Shown here piece by piece: positions 1-11,659 of a stretch of 64,000 nucleotides of DNA. The translations under genes and the position numbers were made by a program. This stretch comes from Microcella humidisoli. GTDB lineage: Bacteria > Actinomycetota > Actinomycetes > Actinomycetales > Microbacteriaceae. Location of the stretch: contig NZ_CP101497.1 in assembly GCF_024362325.1 (NCBI RefSeq), positions 1,736,001 through 1,800,000 of the forward strand, in the 5' to 3' direction. The first letter of the stretch is position 1. Every line of letters starts with the position of its first letter. The notes under the pieces are model-generated. The model was not told where the DNA came from. It made no database searches and worked only from the letters and a program-made list of their open reading frames with translations.

Positions 1-1089
1 GTCACCTACGTCATCGTGAGCCTGCTCTCGTCGATCCTCTTCCTCGCCTCGATCGGCATGGTCTACGGCGCCCTCGGAACCGTGAACCTCGCCCAGGTGG
101 CCGAGCGGGTGCAAGACCTCCCGGTCGACGTGCAGATCCTGCTGCACGTCATGCTGCTCGTCGCCTTCGGCATCAAGGCGGCCGTCTTCCCGCTCTCGTT
201 CTGGCTGCCCGACAGCTACCCCTCGGCACCCGCCCCGGTCACGGCGGCCTTCGCCGGCCTGCTCACCAAGATCGGCGTCTACGCGATCATCCGCGTCGAG
301 ACCGTCATCTTCCCGACCCCCGAGCTCAACCCGGCGCTCATGGTGCTCGCGCTGCTGACCATGGTGGTCGGCGCGCTCGGCGCCGTCGCGCAAGCCGACA
401 TCAAGCGAATCCTGTCGTTCACGCTCGTGAGCCACATCGGCTACATGATCCTCGGCGTCGCCCTCGGCACGGTGGCGGGCACGGCCGCGGCGATCTACTA
501 CATCGTGCATCACATCGTCGTGCAGACCACCCTCTTCCTCGCCGCGGGGCTCGTCGAACGCGAGGCCGGCAGCACGTCGATCACGCGTATCGGCGGACTG
601 CTCGCGAGCGCCCCCCTCGTCGCCGTGCTGTTCTTCGTCCCCGCGCTGAGCCTCGGGGGCATCCCGCCGTTCTCGGGCTTCATCGGCAAGCTGGGCCTCT
701 TCCAGGCCACGGCGGTGCAGGGGGATGCGCTTGCCTACGTGCTCATCGGCGCCGGAGCGCTCGTCTCGCTGCTGACTCTCTACGCCCTCGTGCGCGTCTG
801 GAACCTCGCGTTCTGGCGGCCCGCGGGCGATGTGGAGGGCGACGAGACTCGACTGCTGCGCGCGGTCGAAGAGGCCCCCGATGACGAGGGAGCGCGCTCG
901 GAGACCCGCGCGACCCCGCGTCTCATGACGCTCAGCACAGCGGGCATGGTCATCGTGGGCCTCGCCCTGACGGTCTTCGCGGGGCCGCTCTATGGCGTCG
1001 CCGACCGGGCCGCCCAGAACCTCGACGGCTCGGCCGACTACATCGAGCTCGTGCTGCCCGGCGCGACGACGGGGGAGGAGCTGCCGTGA
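1..1089 (+). CDS. mrpD: Na+/H+ antiporter subunit D (MrpD/MnhD), 3' part
   Basis: Open from the first base of the window, so the start lies upstream; about 362 residues are visible. It is a proton-pumping subunit of the multi-subunit Mrp cation/proton antiporter in the cell membrane, related to NADH dehydrogenase subunits ND2/ND4/ND5. The visible part holds many membrane helices and the family signature region (residues around FGIKAAVFPLSFWLPDSY, a Lys and following Pro-rich loop), then DIKRILSFTLVSHIGYM. The C-terminal tail after the last but one helix is acidic and charged. It overlaps the next gene by 4 nt (ATGA-type junction) and is followed by mrpE, F and G, which makes the assignment to subunit D firm. 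Confidence 0.93.
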   Translation, partial: VTYVIVSLLSSILFLASIGMVYGALGTVNLAQVAERVQDLPVDVQILLHVMLLVAFGIKAAVFPLSFWLPDSYPSAPAPVTAAFAGLLTKIGVYAIIRVETVIFPTPELNPALMVLALLTMVVGALGAVAQADIKRILSFTLVSHIGYMILGVALGTVAGTAAAIYYIVHHIVVQTTLFLAAGLVEREAGSTSITRIGGLLASAPLVAVLFFVPALSLGGIPPFSGFIGKLGLFQATAVQGDALAYVLIGAGALVSLLTLYALVRVWNLAFWRPAGDVEGDETRLLRAVEEAPDDEGARSETRATPRLMTLSTAGMVIVGLALTVFAGPLYGVADRAAQNLDGSADYIELVLPGATTGEELP

Positions 1090-1640
1090 GCGAACCCTCG
1101 ACCACCGCCGCGCGCGCCCGTGTCACGGTGCGGCAGCAGCTGCCGCTGCTCGCCGCGCTCGTGGCGCTGTGGATGATGCTGTGGGGCTCGATGACGCCCC
1201 TCACGATCCTGTCGGGCATCGTCGTCGCGCTGATCGTCACGCGCGCCTTCTACCTGCCGGCCGTCGAGCTCTCGGGCCGCTTCAACCCCTTCTGGTTCGC
1301 CGTCTTCGTCGCACGCGTGCTCGCCGAGATGGTCGTCGCCTCGTTCCAGGTCGCGCTGCTCGCGATCGGGCCGCGCGCGCGTCACCGCAGCGCGCTCGTG
1401 AAGGTCGATCTCACGACGCGGTCCGACTTCATCCTCACGGGCACGGCGCTCGCCGTCTCGCTCGTGCCGGGCTCGGTCGTCGTCGAGGTCGATCGCGCGA
1501 GCACGGTGCTCTACGTGCACTCGCTCTCGGTGCGCACCGATGCCGACGTCGAGAAGGCCCGCGCGCACGTGCTCGGCCTCGAGCGCGACCTGCTGCGTGC
1601 GTGGGGTTCGCGCGCCGAGTGGGAGGCGGTGCGGCCATGA
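1086..1640 (+). CDS. mrpE: Na+/H+ antiporter subunit E (MrpE)
   Basis: 184 residues. Two membrane helices near the N-terminus (about residues 18-58) and a cytoplasmic domain, as in MrpE/MnhE. Family-like segments include LVPGSVVVEVDRASTVLYVHSL in the second half (a conserved T/S-L-x-P-G-x-V pattern). The GTG start overlaps the stop of mrpD, and mrpF begins before its own stop, so translation is probably coupled. Role: non-pumping subunit needed for assembly of the Mrp complex, which exports Na+ or K+ in exchange for protons. Confidence 0.92.
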   Translation: MSEPSTTAARARVTVRQQLPLLAALVALWMMLWGSMTPLTILSGIVVALIVTRAFYLPAVELSGRFNPFWFAVFVARVLAEMVVASFQVALLAIGPRARHRSALVKVDLTTRSDFILTGTALAVSLVPGSVVVEVDRASTVLYVHSLSVRTDADVEKARAHVLGLERDLLRAWGSRAEWEAVRP

Positions 1641-1957
1641 CCATCGCCTACCTCGTCGCGGGGGCGATCGCCGCCGTCGCGGTGCTCATCGTGCTGGTGC
1701 GCCTCATCACCGGGCCCACGCTCATCGACCGGCTCATCGCGAGCGACGTCATGCTCACGACCCTCATCCTCGTCATCGGGGCCGAGATGGTCATCTCGGG
1801 GCACACGCGGTCGATCCCGCTCATGGTCGTGCTCGCCGCCACGGCCATCCTCGGCAGCGTCGCGGTCGCACGCTTCATCACGCGCACGACCACCGAGTCG
1901 GGAACCGGATCGCCCGACGGCGCCGTGCAGGGGGAGGACGACGATGCTCGACGCTGA
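1637..1957 (+). CDS. mrpF: Na+/H+ antiporter subunit F (MrpF)
   Basis: 106 residues starting at the ATG at 1637, which overlaps the mrpE stop by 4 nt. A longer open frame exists upstream in the same phase but it is a shadow of mrpE. Three membrane helices are visible, with the family motif around GPTLIDRLIASDVM (residues 24-37). The tail is charged. It lies between mrpE and mrpG in the usual Mrp order. Confidence 0.92.
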   Translation: MTIAYLVAGAIAAVAVLIVLVRLITGPTLIDRLIASDVMLTTLILVIGAEMVISGHTRSIPLMVVLAATAILGSVAVARFITRTTTESGTGSPDGAVQGEDDDARR

Positions 1958-2426
1958 ACCCTGGAACGGCATCCTCGACATCATCGCCGCCGGCCTCCTG
2001 ATCGTCGCGGCCCTGCTGACCCTCGCTGCGGCCATCGGCCTCGTGCGCTTCCCCGACCCGCTCTCGCGGCTGCACGCCGCGACGAAGCCGCAGATCCTCG
2101 GGCTCATCCTCGTCGTCGTCGCGCTCGCGCTCAGCGAGCGCAGCGGCACGGTGCTGCTGCTGCTCGTGCCCGTCGTCGTGTTCCAGCTGCTGACCGCGCC
2201 GATCTCGGCGCACATGGTGGGGCGCGCGGGCTACCGCAACGGCGACTTCGACCCCGACTCGCTGCTCGTCGACGAGCTCGCCCCCGACGTCGACGCCGCA
2301 CGCGGTGCCGAGCTGCCCGGAGGATCGTGGACCGACGAGCGCGCCCCGGGCCCCCGGCCGGCGGCGGGCGGCGAGCGCGCCCCGGGTGACGACCAGCCGT
2401 CGAAGGGTGCGGGCGCCGGGTCGTAG
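1944..2426 (+). CDS. mrpG: Na+/H+ antiporter subunit G (MrpG)
   Basis: 160 residues; overlaps mrpF by 14 nt. Three helices, with the conserved MrpG segment GLVRFPDPLSRLHAATKPQ (about residues 32-50). The C-terminal 55 residues form a Pro/Gly/Ala-rich charged extension beyond the usual ~110 residues of the family. Last gene of the antiporter operon; its stop codon lies inside the putative -10 of ilvD. Confidence 0.92.
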   Translation: MLDAEPWNGILDIIAAGLLIVAALLTLAAAIGLVRFPDPLSRLHAATKPQILGLILVVVALALSERSGTVLLLLVPVVVFQLLTAPISAHMVGRAGYRNGDFDPDSLLVDELAPDVDAARGAELPGGSWTDERAPGPRPAAGGERAPGDDQPSKGAGAGS

Positions 2427-2429
2427 ACT
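2424..2429 (+). promoter_or_regulatory. -10 element of a probable leaderless ilvD promoter
   Basis: TAGACT lies exactly 6 nt before the ilvD ATG at 2436 and overlaps the mrpG stop. A -10 that close leaves no room for a ribosome binding site, so transcription would begin at or next to the start codon. Confidence 0.5.
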
Positions 2430-2435
2430 CGAGCC

Positions 2436-4130
2436 ATGTCGAAGGCCGACCACAAGCCCCGTTCCCGCGTCGTTACCGACGGAATCGAAGCCACCACCTC
2501 GCGCGGCATGCTGCGTGCGGTCGGCATGGGCGATGACGACTGGGATAAGGCCCAGATCGGCATTGCGAGCTCGTGGAACGAGATCACCCCGTGCAACCTC
2601 TCGCTCGCGCGTCTGGCGCAGGCGGCCAAGGAGGGCGTGCACGCCGGGGGCGGGTATCCGTTGCAGTTCGGCACCGTGAGCGTGAGCGACGGCATCTCGA
2701 TGGGCCACGAGGGCATGCACTTCTCGCTCGTGAGCCGCGAGGTCATCGCCGACTCGGTCGAGACCGTCATGCAGGCCGAGCGCCTCGACGGCTCGGTGCT
2801 CCTCGCGGGCTGCGACAAGTCGATCCCCGGCATGCTGATGGCCGCCGTGCGCCTCGACCTCGCGAGCGTGTTCCTCTACGCGGGCTCGATCGCGCCGGGC
2901 TGGGTCAAGCTCAGTGACGGCACCGAGAAGGAGATCACGATCATCGACAGCTTCGAGGCTGTCGGCGCCGTCAAGGCGGGCAAGATGTCGGCCGAAGACG
3001 CCCACCGCATCGAGTGCGCCTTCGCGCCCGGGGAGGGTGCCTGCGGCGGCATGTACACCGCCAACACGATGGCCTCCGTGGCCGAGGCGCTCGGCCTGAG
3101 CCTCCCGGGCTCGGCGAGCCCCGCATCCTATGATCGCCGCCGCGACATGTACGCCCACCGCAGCGGCGAGGCCGTCGTGAACCTGCTGAACAAGGGCATC
3201 ACGGCGCGCCAGATCGTCACGCGCGAGGCGCTCGAGAACGCCGTCACGGTCGCCATGGCGCTCGGCGGCTCGACCAACGTCGTGCTGCACCTGCTCGCGA
3301 TCGCGAACGAGGCCGAGGTGCCGTTCACGCTCGACGACTTCAACCGCATCGGCAACCGCGTGCCGCACATCGGCGACCTCAAGCCTTTCGGCAACTACGT
3401 CATGAACGACGTCGACCGGCAGGGCGGGCTGCCCGTGCTGCTCAAGGCCCTGCTCGACGCGGGCCTCCTGCACGGCGACGTCATGACCGTTACGGGCAAG
3501 ACGATGGCCGAGAACCTCGCCGAGCTGAACCCCGACCCGCTCGATGGCGAGGTGCTGCGCACGCTCGACAACCCCATCCACGCGACGGGCGGCATCACGA
3601 TCCTGCACGGCTCGATGGCGCCCGAGGGCGCGGTCGTCAAGACCGCCGGATTCGACGCCGCCGTGTTCGAAGGCCCGGCCCGCGTCTTCGAGCGCGAGCG
3701 CGCGGCGATGGATGCGCTGACCGCGGGCGAGATCTCGGCCGGCGACGTCGTCGTCATCCGCTACGAGGGCCCCAAGGGCGGCCCCGGCATGCGCGAGATG
3801 CTCGCCGTGACCGCCGCCATCAAGGGGGCGGGGCTCGGAAAAGATGTACTACTCTTGACGGACGGTCGATTCTCAGGCGGCACAACCGGACTGTGCATCG
3901 GCCACGTAGCTCCCGAAGCGGTAGACGCTGGTCCTATCGCTTTCGTGCGCGATGGTGATCTGATCCGGGTTGATATCGCTGCTCGCTCCCTCGACCTACT
4001 GGTCGACGCAGACGAGCTTGAGGCGCGCCGCACCGACTGGGCGCCCCTGCCTCCGCGTTACACCCGTGGCGTCCTCGCCAAGTACTCGAAGCTCGTGCGC
4101 TCCGCTGCGCAGGGCGCCGTGACGGGGTAG
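2436..4130 (+). CDS. ilvD: Dihydroxy-acid dehydratase
   Basis: 564 residues, the normal length. Dehydrates 2,3-dihydroxyisovalerate and 2,3-dihydroxy-3-methylvalerate in valine/isoleucine synthesis. Fe-S cluster cysteines are visible in context at CNLSLARL (near residue 54), [12 protein letters not shown] (near residue 127) and [12 protein letters not shown] (near residue 200). The substrate/C-terminal region has [13 protein letters not shown] (about residues 470-482). The gene starts 9 nt after mrpG but has its own putative promoter. From about 3838 to 4025 codon choice changes abruptly (GTA, CTA, CTT, GCT, GAT) compared with the rest of the gene; see findings. Confidence 0.97.
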   Translation: MSKADHKPRSRVVTDGIEATTSRGMLRAVGMGDDDWDKAQIGIASSWNEITPCNLSLARLAQAAKEGVHAGGGYPLQFGTVSVSDGISMGHEGMHFSLVSREVIADSVETVMQAERLDGSVLLAGCDKSIPGMLMAAVRLDLASVFLYAGSIAPGWVKLSDGTEKEITIIDSFEAVGAVKAGKMSAEDAHRIECAFAPGEGACGGMYTANTMASVAEALGLSLPGSASPASYDRRRDMYAHRSGEAVVNLLNKGITARQIVTREALENAVTVAMALGGSTNVVLHLLAIANEAEVPFTLDDFNRIGNRVPHIGDLKPFGNYVMNDVDRQGGLPVLLKALLDAGLLHGDVMTVTGKTMAENLAELNPDPLDGEVLRTLDNPIHATGGITILHGSMAPEGAVVKTAGFDAAVFEGPARVFERERAAMDALTAGEISAGDVVVIRYEGPKGGPGMREMLAVTAAIKGAGLGKDVLLLTDGRFSGGTTGLCIGHVAPEAVDAGPIAFVRDGDLIRVDIAARSLDLLVDADELEARRTDWAPLPPRYTRGVLAKYSKLVRSAAQGAVTG

Positions 4131-4183
4131 CAGCGCGGACATTCCCGCTCTCGCATCACCGACTCCCAAGGAAGTTCCTCACG

Positions 4184-6010
4184 ATGACCACGGAATCGAC
4201 CCCCGTGCCGAGTCCTGCCGCCGCCGGCACCGCGAAGAAGGGTGATCCGCCGATCCTCACCGGGTCGGGTGCGATCCTCGCCTCGCTCGAGAAGCTCGGC
4301 ATCACCGACGTCTTCGGACTGCCGGGCGGCGCGATCATGCCCTTCTACGACGAGCTCATGTCGTCGACCGCCATCCGCCACATCCTCGTGCGCCACGAGC
4401 AGGGTGCTGGCCACGCGGCCGAGGGCTACGCGGCGGCGAGCGGCCGACTCGGCGTCTGCATCGCCACCTCCGGCCCTGGCGCGACCAACCTCGTCACCGC
4501 GATCGCGGATGCCCACATGGACTCGGTGCCGCTGCTCGCGATCACCGGCCAGGTGTTCTCGACCTCGATGGGGACCGACGCGTTCCAAGAGGTCGACATC
4601 ACGGGCATCACGATGCCCATCACGAAGCACTCCTTCCTCGTCACCAAGCCGGAGGACGTGCCCGGCGTGATCGCCGCCGCGGTGCACATCGCCACGACCG
4701 GTCGGCCGGGCCCCGTGCTCGTCGACGTCACGAAAGACGCGCAGCAGAAGTCGGCGCCGTTCATCTGGCCGCCGAAGGTCGAGCTGCCCGGCTACCGCCC
4801 GGTCACCAAGGCGCACGGCAAGCAGATCCAGGCCGCCGCGCAGCTGATCGTCGAGTCGCGCAAGCCCGTGCTGTACGTCGGCGGCGGTGTCGTGCGCTCC
4901 GGTGCCCACCGCGAACTGCTGGCCTTCGCCGAGAAGACCGGCGCCCCCGTCGTGACGACGCTCATGGCCCGCGGCGCGTTCCCCGACTCGCACCGCCAGA
5001 ACCTCGGCATGCCCGGCATGCACGGCACCGTCCCCTCGGTGCTCGCCCTGCAGGAGAGCGACCTGCTCGTCGCCATCGGCTCGCGGTTCGATGACCGCGT
5101 GACGGGCAAGGTGAGCGAGTTCGCGCCGGGTGCGAAGGTCATCCACATCGACATCGACCCGGCCGAGATCGGCAAGATCCGGCACGCCGATGTTCCGATC
5201 GTGGGGGATGCCCGCGAGGTGCTGCTCGACCTCCTTCCCGCCTTCGAGGCCGCTGCTGCGCAGTCGACCCCCGACATCGTCGACTGGTGGAAGCGACTGG
5301 AGACCCTGCGGTCGCAGTACCCGCTCGGCTACGTCGACGACCCCGACGACGGGCTGCTCGCTCCGCAGGCGGTCATCGAGGCCATCGGCAAGCTCTCGGG
5401 GCCCGAAGCCGTCTACGCCGCGGGCGTCGGCCAGCACCAGATGTGGGCCGCGCAGTTCATCAAGTACGAGCGCCCCGGCGCGTGGCTCAACTCGGGCGGC
5501 GCCGGCACCATGGGCTACGCCGTCCCGGCGGCCATGGGCGCCAAGGTCGCGCAGCCCGATCGGCTCGTGTGGGCGATCGACGGCGACGGCTGCTTCCAGA
5601 TGACCAACCAAGAGCTGGCCACCTGCACGATCAACAACATCCCCATCAAGGTCGCGATCATCAACAACTCGTCGCTCGGCATGGTGCGGCAGTGGCAGAC
5701 GCTGTTCTACGACGGCCGTCACTCGTTCACCGACCTCGAGACCGGGTCGAAGAGCGCCGGTGAGCAGACGCGCATGGTGCCCGACTTCGTCAAGATGGCC
5801 GACGCCTATGGCGCGCTCGGCATCCGCGTGACGAAGCCGGAAGAGGTCGAGCCGGCCATCCGACTGGCGATGGAGACGAACGACCGCCCCGTCGTCATCG
5901 ACTTCATCGTGAGCCGCGACGCCATGGTGTGGCCGATGGTGCCGCAGGGCGTCGGCAACTCGTCGGTGCAGTACGCCCGCGATCACGCCCCCGACTGGTA
6001 CGAGGAGTAA
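4184..6010 (+). CDS. ilvB: Acetolactate synthase, large (catalytic) subunit
   Basis: 608 residues, normal for the family. Uses thiamine diphosphate to condense pyruvate with pyruvate or 2-ketobutyrate, first committed step of branched-chain amino acid synthesis. The catalytic Glu is in [14 protein letters not shown] (about residues 69-82); the ThDP/Mg motif starts [11 protein letters not shown] (about 467-477) and ends IINNSSLGM. An AAGG-type ribosome site (aaggaag) precedes the ATG. It is followed by the small subunit after 6 nt and then ilvC, one operon. Confidence 0.98.
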   Translation: MTTESTPVPSPAAAGTAKKGDPPILTGSGAILASLEKLGITDVFGLPGGAIMPFYDELMSSTAIRHILVRHEQGAGHAAEGYAAASGRLGVCIATSGPGATNLVTAIADAHMDSVPLLAITGQVFSTSMGTDAFQEVDITGITMPITKHSFLVTKPEDVPGVIAAAVHIATTGRPGPVLVDVTKDAQQKSAPFIWPPKVELPGYRPVTKAHGKQIQAAAQLIVESRKPVLYVGGGVVRSGAHRELLAFAEKTGAPVVTTLMARGAFPDSHRQNLGMPGMHGTVPSVLALQESDLLVAIGSRFDDRVTGKVSEFAPGAKVIHIDIDPAEIGKIRHADVPIVGDAREVLLDLLPAFEAAAAQSTPDIVDWWKRLETLRSQYPLGYVDDPDDGLLAPQAVIEAIGKLSGPEAVYAAGVGQHQMWAAQFIKYERPGAWLNSGGAGTMGYAVPAAMGAKVAQPDRLVWAIDGDGCFQMTNQELATCTINNIPIKVAIINNSSLGMVRQWQTLFYDGRHSFTDLETGSKSAGEQTRMVPDFVKMADAYGALGIRVTKPEEVEPAIRLAMETNDRPVVIDFIVSRDAMVWPMVPQGVGNSSVQYARDHAPDWYEE

Positions 6011-6016
6011 GCCGCC

Positions 6017-7601
<1,585 letters not shown>

Positions 7602-7634
7602 TCGCTGAGCTCCTCGGCCATCCGCCGAGGAATC

Positions 7635-7676
7635 CACGAGGCCGCGACCCCCGCAACCCGGGGTCGCGGCCTCGTG
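7635..7676 (+). terminator. Strong terminator hairpin after ilvC
   Basis: Perfect 17-bp stem (7635-7651 with 7660-7676) and 8-nt loop, 33 nt after the ilvC stop. A smaller 7-bp hairpin (7612-7618 with 7624-7630) precedes it. No clear T-run follows, as usual in high-GC actinomycetes. Confidence 0.75.
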
Positions 7677-7749
7677 CCGTGTGCGGCACCCCGGTCGTTC
7701 ACGCGACACACCCGTAGAGGGGGGTGTCCGTTCACCTGCGAGCGACACC

Positions 7750-10700
7750 GTGGCCATCGTGACCGCGACGATCGAGCGCACTCCGCTCCGCCTCTGGTTC
7801 CGTCCGCTGCTCGCGGCGACCATCGCGCTCGCCGTGACCGGCGTCGTGCTCGCACCGATGCCGGCGTCGGCGCAGCCCGAAGGGGGCAGCAGCGGCTCGC
7901 ACGTGCGGCGCGATGACCACCCCGTCATCATCAGCGAGATCGCTCCGGGATGGGGCGACCGACCTGACGCGAGCTACGTCGAACTGCGCAACGTCTCGTC
8001 CGGTCCCGTCGACCTCACGGGCTGGAACCTTTACCGCTGCTCGGAGGAGGGCCTGCGCTCGAAGCGCGGCGCTCCCGACTCCGAGTTCTCGGGCGTCGTG
8101 CTCGCGCCCGGCCAGCACTACCTGATCGCCCGCGCGGGCGAGCGGCCCGCGGGCGCCACGCCCGACGACGTCATGAGCGCGCCCTTCGGCGCGGGCGGCT
8201 ACGGCTACGTGCTCGAAGACCCCGAGCAGCGCGTGGCCGACTCGGTCGCCGTCTACCCGACGACCCCGTGGATGATGCGCAGTGAGTGCGACCCGAGCGG
8301 CTCGCTCCCCGACATCGTCGATTCCGCTGCCGGAGAGAGCTACCAGCGACTCGGCGCCACCGCCACCGACGACGGCCGCTTCGTCATCGCCCCCGCCACT
8401 CCCGGTTCCGCGAACCGCGCGGGTCGACTGGATGCTCCGTCGACGAGTGGCGTCGTGATCGCCGAGGTCGCGCCCTTCGGGTCGGGCGGCAGCGGCGACG
8501 ACCTCGTCGAGCTGCGCAACGACGGCGCGGAGGCCGTCTCGCTCGACGGCTGGGCCCTCGTGCGGTGCACGGCCGCGGGCGAGCGCGCGATGGCCGCACC
8601 CCAGGCGCAGTTCGATGCCGGCGACGTGCTCGCCCCGGGCGAGCGGCTCGTGGTCGTCGGGCCCGCGTCGAGCATCCGCGATGCCGACGCTGTCATGGCC
8701 ACCTCGCTCGCCGACGCGGCCTACGGGTTGCAGGTGCGGGATGCTGCGGGTGCGGTGGTCGACGAGGTCGCCTCGGCGCATCAGCGCGACAGCGCGTGCC
8801 AGTCGGGCCCCGAGAAGCTGCCGGCGACGCTCGATGCGGTGCGCAACGAGAGCCACCAACGGCTGCCCGACGGCGGGGGCTGGATCGTCGCCCCCCGCAC
8901 TCCCGGCGCCGCAAATGCGCGAGCCGAGCAGTCGCTTCGCGCCGAGCGCGTGCTCGACACCGGCGTCGTCATCTCGGAACTCGCGACCGACCCGCTCGAC
9001 GTTCGGGCCATCACGCGCCCGCACAACTTCGTCGAGCTCACGAACCGATCCGACCGTGCCGTCGAGGTGGGCGGCTGGCGCGTGTGGGCCTGCGATCGCG
9101 ACGGAATGCGTCGCGCCGAGCCGCTCGCCGAGCTCGCCTCCGGCACCGAGCTGGCACCGGGCGCGTCGATCGTGATCGCCGCCGAGGGCACGCCGACGGA
9201 TGCGGAACTGCGGTACGCGCGCCCCCTCGACTTCCTCGGCGCAGGCGTGCTCGTCGAGACCGACGAGGGCGGCGTCGCCGACCGGGTCGGCGCCTACCAC
9301 GTGAACGAGATGGACGAGAGTGTCGAGCCGCCCTCGCCGTGCACGAACGCCGTGTCGCTCGTGACCTTCCAGCCTGACCGGCTGCGAGGCGAGACGTACC
9401 ACCGCGTGGGGCGGTCGGGAGTGGATCTCGTCGACTTCGTGACGGCCGCGGCGAGCCCGGGCGTGCCCGAGTCGGCCGTGGCGCGCGCGGCGGCGCTCGA
9501 TGAACCGCGACGGCGCCCCGCCGGAGAGGCCGCGCGGGTCACCGATGCTCCGCTCGATGCCGCGACGGTGGCCGGGGTCGACACCCCCGGCGGCGAACCG
9601 CTGAGCGCCAGCGGCCCCGCGCTCGCCCGCGTCGTCGCAGGCACCACGGGGCCGGACCCTGCTGTCGCGTGGGAGCTCGCGAGCGAACGCGAGGTCGCCA
9701 TCGACGCGGCGAGCCCCCTCCCGGCCACGACGGCCGGGGGCCACGAGTACCCCGCCCTGCGCCTCGAGCTCGCGGCCCCCCTCCAGGGCGCCGTCGCGTG
9801 GACCGGCACCGTGAGCCCCCGCCACCGCGTTGCGCTCTCGGCCTGGAACCCGTCGGCGCGGCAGTGGTCCCTCGTCGGCGAGGCCGTCGCCGACCCGCAG
9901 GGGGTCGTGACCGTGACCGGCACAGCCGAGACCACCGAGGCGGTGCTCGTGCAGGTGCTGCCGGCGCCGCGCGCCACGGCCGATCTCGAGCCCGACGCCG
10001 AGTTCGAGCGCCTCGACGACATCGATGCGTCGATCGTGCACCTCACCGATACCCAGTACTTGAGCGAGGGGTATCCCGAGGAGTACGAGCGCATGACGCG
10101 GTGGATCGTCGAGCTCGGGCAGCGGCACGGTCTCGCGGCTGTCGTGCACACGGGCGACCTCGTGCAGAGCTGGGTCGACCCCGACCAGTCGGATGCTCGG
10201 GCGCGGATCGAGTTCGCGCGAGCATCCACGGCGCAAGCAGTGCTCGAGGAGGCGGGGCTCGTCACGACCGTGCTGCCCGGCAACCACGACACCAAGCGCG
10301 GCATCGACGCGGCGCTGTACAACGAGTGCTTCGGGCCCGAGCGCTACGCCGATGCCCCCGGCTTCGTCGCACCGATCGCGCCGGACGACGCGACCTCGAG
10401 CTACACGATCGTGCAGGCCGGCCCGGCGCCCGTGCTCGTGCTGTCGATCGGATACGGCTACGGCGAACGCGAGCTCGCGTGGGCCGAGCACATCGTGCAG
10501 CAGCATCCCGACCACAACGTCGTCATCGCGACGCACGAGCATCTGACGCCGCTCACGCGATGGGATCCTGCGCGGCGCGCGACGGACAACCGCTGGCTCA
10601 GCCGCGCCGACGAGCTGTGGGAGCGCGTGGTCGCACCGAACCGCAACGTCGTCGCGGTGCTCGCCGGGCACTACCACGGTCTCGGGGCGATCGTCACGCC

Positions 10701-11127
10701 CGACGCCGGAGGCATCGAGGGGCACACCGTCGTCGAACTGCTCGCCGACTATCAGGAGTTCCGCACCGACTCGGGCGAACGCGCCACGGGCTTCCTGCGC
10801 CTGCTGCAGTGGGATCTCGCCGCCGGTCAGCTGCTCGTCGACACGTACTCGCCCCGGCTCGACGCGACCGTCTCGACCGCCTACGACTACCTGCAGTTCG
10901 TGCTCGAGAACGGTGCCGAAAGCCGCCCGTCGAACGGTCGGCCGTGGAACATCGTCGCCCTCGGCGCTGAAGGCCGGTACGGCGTCGCCGACGACGAGTT
11001 CGCCGTGCCCGTGACGCTGCAGTACGAGAAGGCACTCGGGATGACCGGTCTCACCCTCACCGCCCCCGAGGCCGAGCCGCTCGAGTCGCAGTCCCGCGGG
11101 CCGCTGCTCGGGGTGCCGCGCGTCTGA
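7750..11127 (+). CDS. Secreted lamin-tail-domain / metallophosphoesterase protein
   Basis: About 1125 residues from the GTG at 7750 (7759 is an equally possible start; no good ribosome site). N-terminal signal peptide: basic stretch, hydrophobic core LLAATIALAVTGVVLAP, then ASA cleavage-like site near residue 41. Three lamin-tail-like (LTD) modules begin near residues 56, 233 and 403, each with I-[SA]-E...VELRN/VELTN...GW patterns. A calcineurin-type metallophosphoesterase follows, about 757-990: DTQ, HTGD, GNHD, THEH and GHYHG metal/catalytic motifs. Probably an extracellular or wall-associated phosphoesterase or nuclease-like enzyme; substrate unknown. No sortase signal or C-terminal anchor is seen. 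Single gene with a terminator before it. Confidence 0.85.
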   Translation: MAIVTATIERTPLRLWFRPLLAATIALAVTGVVLAPMPASAQPEGGSSGSHVRRDDHPVIISEIAPGWGDRPDASYVELRNVSSGPVDLTGWNLYRCSEEGLRSKRGAPDSEFSGVVLAPGQHYLIARAGERPAGATPDDVMSAPFGAGGYGYVLEDPEQRVADSVAVYPTTPWMMRSECDPSGSLPDIVDSAAGESYQRLGATATDDGRFVIAPATPGSANRAGRLDAPSTSGVVIAEVAPFGSGGSGDDLVELRNDGAEAVSLDGWALVRCTAAGERAMAAPQAQFDAGDVLAPGERLVVVGPASSIRDADAVMATSLADAAYGLQVRDAAGAVVDEVASAHQRDSACQSGPEKLPATLDAVRNESHQRLPDGGGWIVAPRTPGAANARAEQSLRAERVLDTGVVISELATDPLDVRAITRPHNFVELTNRSDRAVEVGGWRVWACDRDGMRRAEPLAELASGTELAPGASIVIAAEGTPTDAELRYARPLDFLGAGVLVETDEGGVADRVGAYHVNEMDESVEPPSPCTNAVSLVTFQPDRLRGETYHRVGRSGVDLVDFVTAAASPGVPESAVARAAALDEPRRRPAGEAARVTDAPLDAATVAGVDTPGGEPLSASGPALARVVAGTTGPDPAVAWELASEREVAIDAASPLPATTAGGHEYPALRLELAAPLQGAVAWTGTVSPRHRVALSAWNPSARQWSLVGEAVADPQGVVTVTGTAETTEAVLVQVLPAPRATADLEPDAEFERLDDIDASIVHLTDTQYLSEGYPEEYERMTRWIVELGQRHGLAAVVHTGDLVQSWVDPDQSDARARIEFARASTAQAVLEEAGLVTTVLPGNHDTKRGIDAALYNECFGPERYADAPGFVAPIAPDDATSSYTIVQAGPAPVLVLSIGYGYGERELAWAEHIVQQHPDHNVVIATHEHLTPLTRWDPARRATDNRWLSRADELWERVVAPNRNVVAVLAGHYHGLGAIVTPDAGGIEGHTVVELLADYQEFRTDSGERATGFLRLLQWDLAAGQLLVDTYSPRLDATVSTAYDYLQFVLENGAESRPSNGRPWNIVALGAEGRYGVADDEFAVPVTLQYEKALGMTGLTLTAPEAEPLESQSRGPLLGVPRV

Positions 11128-11176
11128 GCCCTCCGCGCCGAGCGCCCGCCAAGGCGGCGCTCGCTAGGCTCGGAGC

Positions 11177-11659
11177 ATGCCCCGTCCTTCCGCGCCCGAC
11201 GACGACGCCGCGCTGCGGTGGGATGAGTTCGACGATGCCAGCCACGTCGAATCCGACGCCGCGATCGCCGCGCTCGCGGCTGCCGAGGCGGGCGACGACG
11301 ACGAGGCGGGTGCCGCATCCGCGACCGACGGGGCGCCGGATGCCGCCACCGAGCCCGCCGCCCCCGAGCGCCCCGCCGCAGGTCTGCGCCTGCTCACGGC
11401 CCTCTTCGCCGTGGTCTACCTGGCCTGGTCGGTGGGCTGGATCATCGGCATCGGCCTCGTGCCATTGAGCGGCCCGACCGTGCTGCTCGAGGTGCTCTAC
11501 CAGTTCAGCGAGTTCCTCGCCATCATCGCGAGCGCCCTGTGGTTCGCGGCGGTCGTGGCGCTGACGCGGGACGGTCGCGCGGTGCACCGCATCGGCTGGC
11601 TCGCGCTCGGCACGCTCGTGCTCGTGCCGTGGCCCGTCGTGCTGGGGGTGCTCGCGTGA
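11177..11659 (+). CDS. Small membrane protein, unknown function
   Basis: 160 residues. The first ~65 residues are acidic and low-complexity (D/A/E-rich); the rest holds three predicted membrane helices (LLTALFAVVYLAWSVGWIIG, the LYQFSEFLAIIASALWFAAV segment and LALGTLVLVPWPVVLGVLA). A TAGGCT -10 lies exactly 6 nt before the ATG, suggesting a leaderless transcript. Its stop overlaps the GTG of the next membrane protein. I do not recognise a family. Confidence 0.8.
   Translation: MPRPSAPDDDAALRWDEFDDASHVESDAAIAALAAAEAGDDDEAGAASATDGAPDAATEPAAPERPAAGLRLLTALFAVVYLAWSVGWIIGIGLVPLSGPTVLLEVLYQFSEFLAIIASALWFAAVVALTRDGRAVHRIGWLALGTLVLVPWPVVLGVLA

Noticed and set aside
1878-3608. Long minus-strand open frame (576 codons) opposite ilvD and mrp genes
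   Set aside because: Arg/His/Val-rich shadow with no family features; the plus strand carries clear mrpG and ilvD. Very long antisense frames are normal in this high-GC sequence.
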